Shown here in pieces: positions 1 to 6,684 of a stretch of DNA of 16,725 bases (position 1 is its first letter; the number at the start of each line of letters is the position of its first letter). Made by a program: the position numbers and the translations under genes. Below the pieces are notes generated by a model. The model was not told the DNA's origin. It was given only the letters and a program-made list of their open reading frames with translations, and made no database searches. Origin of the DNA: an uncultured Verrucomicrobiota bacterium (GTDB lineage: Bacteria > Verrucomicrobiota > Kiritimatiellia > RFP12 > UBA1067); the NCBI GenBank assembly GCA_946615875.1, contig CAMOIK010000021.1, positions 1-16,725 on the forward strand, read 5' to 3'.

Positions 1-1769
1 ACGCGCCGTGCAGATACGTCAAGAAATGCCATTCGCCCGTTCTTTCGGCCTCCACCAAGAGCGGCGCGGGGCTTGGCGGACTCATCGGCGGACTCATCAC
101 CGGCGGCATAATCGGCGCATTGATAGGCGGCGCGCTGGGAGGCGTCGCGGGCAACGACGAAGCCGCCGACTCCCTCTACCAGTGTTCCGGCGGAGCCAAG
201 GACGATGTTTACGTGCTCGTGCGCGACTTCCTGAAGGACGGCACCGTCCGAGACCAGTCTTCGCTCTCCTACGCCACGCTGCCGAGCGCCATCGCCACGA
301 AGGGCGGGCTCTTCTACCAGATAGTCGATGAAACGAACGCTCCCGCCGTCTTCCTTTCGTCCGACGCCAGCCTCGTGCACACCTTCTGGAACCGCGACAA
401 GGATGTGCGCGTCATAGCCGACTATCTTGAGCATGGCGACAGCGACTCCACGTCGCAGAAGATCGGCGTGGAGCTGGCCTTCGGCACGCTGCCCGCCGGC
501 GCATACGACCTCACCGCGAGGGCGTCGCAAACCACGCCGGCGTTCACGTCCGATCCGATCGAGGTGGTCGGCGGCCGCATAACCGTGGCGCGGCTTCGCT
601 GCGACGGCGCAGTCATCTTGCCGGGGATGCCGCAGGTGGAGCCGCCGCAAGAAGAGCCGACGACGCCAGAACCGCCGCAGGAGACGCCATCTAAACCGGA
701 GACGCCGTCGGAACCGGAGACGCCGTCGGAGCCGGTCACGCCCGACGCGCCCTCCCTCTATTCAGCCGTGACAGGCGCCCCCAACCTGTCTGCGGCGGCT
801 GTCTGGAGCGGATGGCTGGTCAAAGACGGCAAGGTGATGGGCGCCATACAGGTCAAGACGTCCAAGGCCAACCTGCGCACCGGCGACGCCACCGTGAAGG
901 CGACCATCGCACTCGCCGGAGAAAAGAAGAAGTCGCTCAAGCTGCCGTCGCTGAACGCCGGACGCTCGTCCTTCGTCACCGGCGACAAATCCGTTTCGCT
1001 CGTCTTCGGCGACACCGCCCTGGCGGGGAGTTGCGACGGCTGCACCATAATCGGCGCCCTCCAGCCCGCCAGCAAGGCGGCCACCCCGCAACTGGCGGAA
1101 CAGGCCAGGCGGCTGGGCAGCCTGCCGACGGGGCCGGTCGGCCTGGCGTGGAGCGGCGGCGCGGTCTCCGTCACGTTCAAGGCGCGCGGCAAAGTAGCAG
1201 TGTCGGGGGCGCTGGCCGACGGCACCAAGATATCCGCCACGTCGCAGGTGGCAGTGGGCGATGACTGGTGCGCAGTGCCGATTTGCTGGTCGAAGAAAGG
1301 ACGCAGCTTCACCGCAATCCTCTGGCTCGACATCGCAGACGCTTCCGCCGCGCCGATGGCGGAGGGGTTGGACGGCGCTACCGTCGGCAGGGTGGTCGCG
1401 CCGCCGCAGGAGCTGGAATTCTCCCTGACAGGAACTTTCGACATCGATGGACTCGACGAAACGCTGCTGCCGGTCGGATTCGGCTTCTCCGGCGGCGGCA
1501 AATGGCAATTCAAGGCCGCCGACACCGTGAGGCTCGACCAGGCCACGCTGCGCCCGTTCATCGCAAAATCCAACGGCAACCCGAGCGCGCTGCGCCTCTC
1601 GTTCAACGCCAGGACCGGCGCGGTGAAGGGAAGCTTCAAGGCTTACGCCGTCCAGAACGGACGCCTGAAAAAACTCAAGGCTTCGGTCTTCGGCGTCATG
1701 ACCGGGAAACGCGGAGCAGGCTTCGCCGCCATGCGCGGCGTCCCGCCGCGCCCCTTCACCATAAAGTGA
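1..1769 (+). CDS. Envelope or exported protein with glycine zipper and Pro-rich tandem repeat (5' end outside window)
   Basis: The frame is open from the left edge (first full codon at 3) to TGA at 1767-1769. No ATG occurs before a TTG at 120, so the true start is almost surely upstream and the gene is 5'-truncated by the window. From 63 to about 150 it encodes an alternating Gly/hydrophobic stretch (GLGGLIGG...IIGALIGG), a glycine-zipper type membrane segment. A soluble region follows, then a Pro/Glu/Thr-rich linker at about 640-755 with three tandem 18-bp units (ETPSxP). The last 340 residues are rich in beta-prone Ser/Thr/Gly/Ala sequence and end in a module with a NPSALRLSFNARTGAVKGSF core. 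I recall similar C-terminal modules from large surface proteins of Kiritimatiellota/Lentisphaerae, but this is memory, not a search. No enzymatic motif was recognised. The linker suggests two separate extracytoplasmic domains tethered to membrane. Confidence 0.75.
   Translation, partial: APCRYVKKCHSPVLSASTKSGAGLGGLIGGLITGGIIGALIGGALGGVAGNDEAADSLYQCSGGAKDDVYVLVRDFLKDGTVRDQSSLSYATLPSAIATKGGLFYQIVDETNAPAVFLSSDASLVHTFWNRDKDVRVIADYLEHGDSDSTSQKIGVELAFGTLPAGAYDLTARASQTTPAFTSDPIEVVGGRITVARLRCDGAVILPGMPQVEPPQEEPTTPEPPQETPSKPETPSEPETPSEPVTPDAPSLYSAVTGAPNLSAAAVWSGWLVKDGKVMGAIQVKTSKANLRTGDATVKATIALAGEKKKSLKLPSLNAGRSSFVTGDKSVSLVFGDTALAGSCDGCTIIGALQPASKAATPQLAEQARRLGSLPTGPVGLAWSGGAVSVTFKARGKVAVSGALADGTKISATSQVAVGDDWCAVPICWSKKGRSFTAILWLDIADASAAPMAEGLDGATVGRVVAPPQELEFSLTGTFDIDGLDETLLPVGFGFSGGGKWQFKAADTVRLDQATLRPFIAKSNGNPSALRLSFNARTGAVKGSFKAYAVQNGRLKKLKASVFGVMTGKRGAGFAAMRGVPPRPFTIK
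681..734 (+). repeat. Three tandem 18-bp units encoding ETPSxP
   Basis: Three consecutive 18-bp units begin at 681, 699 and 717, each starting GAGACGCC and ending in ACCG or GCCG. They encode the hexapeptides ETPSKP, ETPSEP and ETPSEP inside the proline-rich linker of the first gene. Units two and three differ at one base, which suggests recent slippage or duplication. Degenerate versions of the unit extend to both sides. Confidence 0.85.
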
Positions 1770-1820
1770 CGGCTCGGACGGACGCCGCGCACATCGACGC
1801 GGGCGTATTAAAGGAGAAAA

Positions 1821-1844
1821 GGGGCGCGGCACAAGCCGCGCCCC
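1821..1844 (-). terminator. Intrinsic terminator of the fadL-like gene
   Basis: A perfect 10-bp GC-rich stem (GGGGCGCGGC/GCCGCGCCCC) with a 4-nt loop lies 34 nt past the stop codon of the minus-strand porin gene. On the minus strand it is followed by TTTTCTCCTTT, a good U-tract. In the plus direction the following bases (TCTCGCTG) are a poor U-tract, so termination of the convergent gene ending at 1769 here is less certain. Confidence 0.85.
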
Positions 1845-1878
1845 TCTCGCTGCCGCAGGCAAACAGCCCGCTTGCTTG

Positions 1879-3249
1879 TTAGAAGTAGTAGCGGAGCATG
1901 AGCGAAGGCAGGTGGGAGAAGCCGTTGCGCGTGGACCACCTGTAGCGCTTCTCTTCGCCTTCGGGCGTCTTGACCTTGATGATGCGATCGTCGTTGTTCA
2001 TGCGGATGAACGTGTAGCCGAAGTCGAGGAAGAGATTGTCCGTGAGCTTGAAGCCAAGACCCGTCGAGATGATGTGCCTGTCGCCGGCGGGAATCATCGT
2101 CGTCCCGTTGTGCTTGGAGGAGGGGTCCATGTCGTAGGCGTAGCCGCCGCGCACGGCCAGCCAGTCGAAGAGATCGTATTCCATGCCCACGCCGAAACGC
2201 CATACGTCGTTCCACTTCAGCGGCTGGCGGTAGCCGTATTCGCGGATGCGGAAGTTGATGGTATCGACGCTGGACCATTCCGTCCACGTCACGCTGGCGC
2301 CGACGCGGTAGCGCGGCGTCACGTTCCAGTTCACGCCGCCGACGATGCTGCGCGGCAGCTTCAGGTGCGCGCTGGCCCCGCGATGCACGCGGACCTTCTC
2401 GTTGACGTCGCTGCTCACGGTGATGTCGCGTCCGGGAATGTATGTGTCGCCGGCGTACATCCCGAGCGTGCCCGTCGCCGTCCCGCTCACGTTGCCGTCG
2501 AGATCGAAGTTGCCGCGGATGTGGTGCTTGATCTGCGAGCGATAGACAAGGCCGAACGACACGTCCTCGGTGGGCTTCAGTGTGGTCGCGGCCAGCCAGC
2601 CCACGCCCCAGTCCTCGCCCTTCAGCTTGGAGTGCAGGTGGTAGGCGTCGGGCGCTGACACGGTTCCCTTCGCGTGCACGCCGGGCGCGACGACCTTATC
2701 GACGTCGTTGTAGAGCGTGTCGCCGTGGTACGGGAGCTTGCGGTTCTCGAACTGTATCCAGCTGAAACGCGGACCCGCCGCCACGCTCCACCAGTCGGTG
2801 ATCTTGTAGGAAAGCGTGGGGCTCAGCGTCACCTGGCGCATGGTGGTCTTCTGCGTGTCGCCGGCCAGATCCCAGTTCTGCCCGTAGTGGGTGCCAAGAC
2901 CGTATTCCGTGTAGCTGCCGAAGCCGAGCGCGAAATCGAATGGCAACGGGATGGTCAGATAGAACGTCGGGACGAGGAACCAGTTAGTGTGCATCCTCGT
3001 CTGCGACCTGTGATCGACCGTGTGGTCGCAATAGGGATAGATCGCGGTGACGCCCGCCGACACCTGGATGTTTGTCGCAAATGCGTTGTTCGCAGGGTTG
3101 TAGTAGTTCGACGAGGCGTCGCCCGTCTCGCCAACCACGGCGCCACCCATCGCGTTGCCGCGGGCTGATGCCTCGTATATGCCGAATCCCGCGCCCATCG
3201 CGCCCGTCGCAGACACCGTAATCAGTGCCGCCGCCATCAGTTTCTTCAT
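1879..3249 (-). CDS. FadL/OmpP1/TodX-family outer-membrane channel
   Basis: Predicted 456-residue outer-membrane beta-barrel of the FadL family, which moves long-chain fatty acids or other hydrophobic compounds across the outer membrane. A signal peptide is visible at residues 1 to about 19 (MKKLMAAALITVSATGAMG). The mature start GFGIYEASARGNAMGGA followed by SSNYYNPA is the typical N-terminal hatch region with the family NPA motif (about residue 52). The rest is Gly/aromatic-rich amphipathic strands, and the protein ends in RYYF, the C-terminal aromatic signal for BAM insertion. Length fits the family (about 420-460). The ATG at 3247-3249 is preceded by AGGAAG (3257-3262), 7 nt away. It is a single-gene unit with its own promoter and terminator. 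Substrate cannot be told from sequence, as aromatic hydrocarbon transporters share this fold. Confidence 0.92.
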   Translation of the reverse strand: MKKLMAAALITVSATGAMGAGFGIYEASARGNAMGGAVVGETGDASSNYYNPANNAFATNIQVSAGVTAIYPYCDHTVDHRSQTRMHTNWFLVPTFYLTIPLPFDFALGFGSYTEYGLGTHYGQNWDLAGDTQKTTMRQVTLSPTLSYKITDWWSVAAGPRFSWIQFENRKLPYHGDTLYNDVDKVVAPGVHAKGTVSAPDAYHLHSKLKGEDWGVGWLAATTLKPTEDVSFGLVYRSQIKHHIRGNFDLDGNVSGTATGTLGMYAGDTYIPGRDITVSSDVNEKVRVHRGASAHLKLPRSIVGGVNWNVTPRYRVGASVTWTEWSSVDTINFRIREYGYRQPLKWNDVWRFGVGMEYDLFDWLAVRGGYAYDMDPSSKHNGTTMIPAGDRHIISTGLGFKLTDNLFLDFGYTFIRMNNDDRIIKVKTPEGEEKRYRWSTRNGFSHLPSLMLRYYF

Positions 3250-3276
3250 CGTTTTGCTTCCTGTTTATGTCTCGCC

Positions 3277-3301
3277 TTGACACTTCTTTCTGTTGTGTCA
3301 A
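3277..3301. promoter_or_regulatory. TTGACAC-N11-GTGTCAA inverted repeat in porin leader
   Basis: TTGACAC at 3277-3283 and GTGTCAA at 3295-3301 form perfect 7-bp inverted arms around an 11-nt spacer. The site lies just downstream of the predicted transcription start (about 3306) of the FadL-like gene. It could be an operator for a dimeric regulator or a small RNA hairpin in the leader. A third copy of the half-site (minus-strand TTGACAC) is at 3368-3374. Confidence 0.55.
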
Positions 3302-3312
3302 AAGCGGCGCAT

Positions 3313-3322
3313 ATGATACCAT
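3313..3322 (-). promoter_or_regulatory. Extended -10 promoter of the fadL-like gene
   Basis: On the minus strand the sequence reads TATGGTATCATATGCGCC: a TATCAT hexamer at 3318-3313 preceded by TGG, i.e. an extended -10. No good -35 is at the usual distance (TTGCGC 17 nt upstream). The element matches the two mirrored promoters between purE and ddl over about 18 bases, which supports it. It implies a leader of about 57 nt. A second, weaker option is TTGACA (3374-3369) with TAAAAT (3353-3348) at 15-nt spacing. Confidence 0.65.
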
Positions 3323-3438
3323 AATGCGCGGCTCGGCGCAATGGGGTATTTTACATTTTTTCAAATAGTGTCAAACGCGCTCTTTTCGCGGCTCTCAGGC
3401 CTCGGCATCGCCCTTCCGCCCCCATGTGGCGGGTTCGT

Positions 3439-3459
3439 GACGCCATGCCGCATGGCGTC
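3439..3459 (-). terminator. Possible terminator hairpin at the end of the purE-to-antiporter operon
   Basis: A perfect 9-bp stem (GACGCCATG/CATGGCGTC) with a 3-nt loop begins 16 nt after the stop codon of the cation antiporter gene. A second small stem (CCGCC/GGCGG, 3416-3432) follows. There is no U-tract on the minus strand, so this may be a Rho-linked or RNA-stabilising hairpin and not a classical intrinsic terminator. Confidence 0.45.
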
Positions 3460-3475
3460 GGAGTCTGGCGGCGCG

Positions 3476-4447
3476 CTATAGCTCCTGATAAAGGGTAAGA
3501 GCCATGTATACTGCGAACGCGAAGATCCACAGCAGCCCCTGCCAACGCACTATCAGGCCGCTTTCGCGAGGATTACGGCGGTTTACACCGAATATCGCGA
3601 TAGAAAGCGTGGCGCCGGCGAGGAGCGGCAGGTCGCGCAGCGTCACGAAGCGCGAAAAGTCGATTGCTGGCGAAATGGAGCACGCCAGCCCTACTACGGC
3701 GAGCGTATTGAAGAGGTTGGAGCCGATGATGTTGCCCAGCACGAGCTCCGCCTCGTTGCGGCGGGCGGCGGCTATAGCCGATGCCAGTTCCGGTATGCTG
3801 GTGCCCACGGCGACGATGGTGAGGCCAATCATGAGTTCGCCGACGCCCAGTGCGCGGGCGACATCCACCGCCCCCCATACCAAGAAATGGCTCGCAGCCA
3901 CCATCACGCCGAGGCCGACGATCGTCCAGAGGATCGAAGCGGCGAGGAATATGTCGCAGCCGCCATCGCTCTCCTGCGCGGACGACTTGTCGTATCGACA
4001 GTATAGCGGCAGCACCACCGCAAAAATGCCAAGCAGCGCCAGCGCGTCGGCGCGAGACAGGACGCCATCGCGCAGCATGAACCACGAAAGCAGCGTGATG
4101 GCCATGAGCAGCGGCACGGCCGCAAACGATATGGAGGGCTTGACGACGAGCGGCCTGATGAGCGCGGACACGCCGAGAATGCCGATGATGTTGAAAACGC
4201 AACTGCCGTATGCATTGCCCAACGACAGGTTGCTGTGGCCGCTCACGCCCGAGAATGTGCTTACGAGCAATTCGGGCGCGCTCGTGCCGAAGCCCACCAC
4301 AACCATGCCGACCACAAACGCCGATATGCCGAGCCGCCGCGCCAGCGCCGCCGCGCCAGCCACGAAACGGTCGGAGCTCCACGCGAGCGCCGCCAGGCCT
4401 GCCAAGATGAAAAAGCACGAAAGCCAAATAGGAATGTCGGTGTACAT
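3476..4447 (-). CDS. CaCA-family Na+/Ca2+ (cation/calcium) antiporter, YrbG-like
   Basis: A 323-residue polytopic inner-membrane protein of the Ca2+:cation antiporter family. Both internal alpha repeats are clear: alpha-1 has GISAFVVGMVVVGFGTSAPEL with the following SLGNAYGSCVFN, and alpha-2 has MIGLTIVAVGTSIPELASA with VLGNIIGSNLFN. The GTSxPEL glutamates and the GN(x)xGS(x)xFN segments are the ion-binding signatures. Length matches E. coli YrbG (about 325). I chose the ATG at 4445-4447 (MYTDIPIW). The frame is open to a GTG at 4507, but the extra 20 residues are hydrophilic, read like translated intergenic repeat, and precede TM1. No strong Shine-Dalgarno supports either start. The gene follows the helicase at 101 nt on the same strand and is probably the last gene of the operon. 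Exact ions exchanged are not known. Confidence 0.88.
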   Translation of the reverse strand: MYTDIPIWLSCFFILAGLAALAWSSDRFVAGAAALARRLGISAFVVGMVVVGFGTSAPELLVSTFSGVSGHSNLSLGNAYGSCVFNIIGILGVSALIRPLVVKPSISFAAVPLLMAITLLSWFMLRDGVLSRADALALLGIFAVVLPLYCRYDKSSAQESDGGCDIFLAASILWTIVGLGVMVAASHFLVWGAVDVARALGVGELMIGLTIVAVGTSIPELASAIAAARRNEAELVLGNIIGSNLFNTLAVVGLACSISPAIDFSRFVTLRDLPLLAGATLSIAIFGVNRRNPRESGLIVRWQGLLWIFAFAVYMALTLYQEL

Positions 4448-4548
4448 AGCGATGGGAAAATGATGAATGAAGAAAGAAGAATGTTTGTTGTCGGCCTTAT
4501 CCCGCACTCATTCTCTCTAGCCTCTCAAACCTTTCACGCCTCCCGGAC

Positions 4549-6582
4549 CTACCTTCTCCACGTGGTCTTGTAGATGGTGGCCTTCTGAGGACGCTGGCCG
4601 TAACCGTAGGAAGGACGCTGCTGGCCGCCGCCGAAAGAAGGCTGCGCATAGTCCATGACGCGGCGGACATCGACGAGTCCGCGCGGTATTTCGCGCAGGA
4701 ACCTGGAGGGCTCCACAGGGAATTCGCCGCCTTCCGGAGCACGGCGCACCATGGGCGACATGAGCGAAAGGCGGTCCTTCGCGCGTGTCACGACCACGTA
4801 GAACAACCTCCTCTCCTCGTCGTCCCGCCCGTCCTCGGCGGCCTTCGCGCTCGGGAACATTCCTTCGCAGAGCCACGGCACGATGACTATCGGCCACTCC
4901 ATGCCTTTCGCCTGGTGGATGGTCGAGAGGGTCACGCGATCCTGCGCGGGGTCGTTCTTCCGAAGGTCGAGATTGGTCATGAGAGCGATGTTGGCGAGGT
5001 AGTCGTCGAGCGACCGGTCCTCGTCGGCCAGATCGTTGGCTAGTTCGCGCACGTCGGCGAGGCGCTCCTCCGCCTCCTCCCCTTCCCACTCGCGGCTGAC
5101 ATAGCCCGAATAGAACGCCTCCAGGAAATCTACCACCAGCATGCCGCGTTCGTTGCGCTCCAACCGCTCGGCGGCCAGAGAGAAGGCGCGCTCGATGGCG
5201 GGCCACAGCGGCCTCGCCTTGGCGCCAAGCAATTTGCCGAACGCGGCGCGATCCTCTTCGCGCGTGGGGTCGAACACCCTGCCGAGCCGCTCCCACATCT
5301 TCCGCGCGCCGGTCTCGCCCACGCCCGGCAGCAGCATGGCGAAGCGAAGGAAGGAAAGTTCGCTGCGCGGCGAGGCGATGATGCGCAGATAGGCCAGCAC
5401 GTCCTTGACGTGTTCCTTCTCGAAAAAGCCCACTCCGCTCGTGAGCCTGTAGGGAATGCCGGCCATGTTCACGGCCTTTTCAATGTCGATGCAGTGGAAA
5501 TGCGAGCGGTACAGGATTGCGATGTCGCTGTTGCGGTAGCCCTCGGCCCGCATTTCCCTGACGATCTTCACCGCTTCCTGCGCCTGCGCCTTGCCGTTGT
5601 ATATGCGGTAGATGCGCGGCAGCTCGCCGCGCCCCTGTCTGGTGGGGCGCAACTGCTTCTCGAACTGTCCTAGGGCGTCGCGCATTACGGTGTTCGCCAC
5701 CGCCAGCACCTGCGGGACGCTGCGGTAGTTGCGCTCCAGCTTGACGATGCGGCAGCCGTCCCAGCGGTTCGGGAACTCCATTATGTTCTCTATCTGCGCG
5801 CCGCGCCACGTGTATATGCACTGGAAGTCGTCGCCCACCGCCATTATATTGCGGTGCCCGGCGGCGATGATGTCGGTGAACTCCGCCTGCAAGCCGTTAG
5901 TGTCCTGGTATTCGTCGACGAGGACGTGGAGGAACTTCTCCTGCACCATCTGCCGTATGTGCTCCTTCTCCTTGACAAGGCGCAGTCCGTTCACGAGAAG
6001 ATCGTCGAAATCCATGGAGCCGAGTTCCTGCTTGCGCGCCTCGTATTTCCTGGCCACATTGACGATGTCCTCGGGCGCGAAGCCGGCCGCCTTCGTCAGC
6101 CAGCGCGCCGCCACCGTCTCGACGGGCAGCTGCTCGTTCGCCGCCTCGGAAATCATCTTCGCGACCACCTCCTTCTTCGGGAAATCCTTCGGGTTGGCGG
6201 TCGTCGTCTTTATGATGTCCGCGAGCAGCTTGCGCTGGTCCTCCTCGTCAAGTATCTGGAAGCCCGGTGCGTAACCGAGAGCCGACCCCCAACGGCGCAG
6301 GAAGCGAGCGCATATGGAATGGAACGTACCGCTCCATATCATGGCGACGTCCGGGCCGACCACCTGGCCTGCGCGCTCGATCATCTCTCGTGCGGCGCGG
6401 TTCGTGAAGGTGAGCAGAAGTATGCGGTCCGGGGCGACGCCCTTCTCCGCAAGGTAGGCGACGCGATGGACCAGGGTGCGGGTCTTGCCCGTGCCGGCGG
6501 CGGCCAGCACGAGCAACGGGCCGTCGCCGGCGGTGGCCGCCGCGAACTGTTCCGGGTTCAGCAGTTTCGAGAAATCGGTCAT
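4549..6582 (-). CDS. uvrD: UvrD/PcrA/Rep-type superfamily 1A DNA helicase
   Basis: A 677-residue ATP-dependent 3'-5' DNA helicase. Motifs appear in order: Walker A AAAGTGKT (27-34), Ia LLLTFTNRAAREM, Ib GTFHSICARFL, II DEYQDT (223-228), III GDDFQCIYTWRGA (250-262), IV LERNYRS (282-288), V STIHQAKGMEW (553-563) and VI RRLFYVVVTRAKDRL (591-605). LPGVGETGA (about 418-426) is a helix-hairpin-helix-like loop in subdomain 2B, and PSRFLREIP is the usual 2A end. The tail is a short Gly/Gln/Tyr-rich stretch, with no Tudor-like domain as in full PcrA. Length is near Rep (673) and below UvrD (720). The ATG at 6580-6582 begins MTDFSKLLNPEQ, the family's normal start; the frame runs open to 6675 without support. 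It lies 102 nt after the pyrophosphorylase gene. Family members act in excision repair, mismatch repair or replication restart; UvrD versus Rep cannot be settled here. Confidence 0.93.
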   Translation of the reverse strand: MTDFSKLLNPEQFAAATAGDGPLLVLAAAGTGKTRTLVHRVAYLAEKGVAPDRILLLTFTNRAAREMIERAGQVVGPDVAMIWSGTFHSICARFLRRWGSALGYAPGFQILDEEDQRKLLADIIKTTTANPKDFPKKEVVAKMISEAANEQLPVETVAARWLTKAAGFAPEDIVNVARKYEARKQELGSMDFDDLLVNGLRLVKEKEHIRQMVQEKFLHVLVDEYQDTNGLQAEFTDIIAAGHRNIMAVGDDFQCIYTWRGAQIENIMEFPNRWDGCRIVKLERNYRSVPQVLAVANTVMRDALGQFEKQLRPTRQGRGELPRIYRIYNGKAQAQEAVKIVREMRAEGYRNSDIAILYRSHFHCIDIEKAVNMAGIPYRLTSGVGFFEKEHVKDVLAYLRIIASPRSELSFLRFAMLLPGVGETGARKMWERLGRVFDPTREEDRAAFGKLLGAKARPLWPAIERAFSLAAERLERNERGMLVVDFLEAFYSGYVSREWEGEEAEERLADVRELANDLADEDRSLDDYLANIALMTNLDLRKNDPAQDRVTLSTIHQAKGMEWPIVIVPWLCEGMFPSAKAAEDGRDDEERRLFYVVVTRAKDRLSLMSPMVRRAPEGGEFPVEPSRFLREIPRGLVDVRRVMDYAQPSFGGGQQRPSYGYGQRPQKATIYKTTWRR

Positions 6583-6597
6583 GGAACATGCGGCCTC

Positions 6598-6669
6598 GGG
6601 GATCTGGTTCCGGTTTCCGCGGCCGTCGGGCGCTTGCCCCCCTGCCCGCGGCTCCTGGAACCGATCCCC
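6598..6669 (-). repeat. Long imperfect hairpin between pyrophosphorylase and helicase genes
   Basis: GGGGATCTGGTTCC (6598-6611) pairs with GGAACCGATCCCC (6657-6669): 13 bp with one bulged base. Inside it CCGCGG (6617-6622) pairs with CCGCGG (6646-6651), and GGGC-GCTT-GCCC (6628-6639) can form the tip. The element fills most of the 102-nt gap and ends 15 nt before the helicase ATG. It could act as an attenuator, a processing site or an mRNA stabiliser. There is no U-tract. Confidence 0.6.
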
Positions 6670-6684
6670 CGGCACCCGGACATG

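Noticed and set aside
681..734. Three 18-bp repeats as a possible CRISPR or regulatory iteron array
   Set aside because: The units are contiguous with no spacers and keep reading frame; they are a coding proline-rich repeat.
762..1862. 366-codon minus-strand open frame opposite the first gene
   Set aside because: Arg/Gly-rich low-information shadow; the plus frame has coherent protein features (glycine zipper, PETPSEP linker, beta-rich end).
6583..6675. Helicase start at 6675 (31 extra residues)
   Set aside because: The extra residues are Pro/Gly/Arg-rich and coincide with the long hairpin; the family N-terminus begins at the ATG of 6582.
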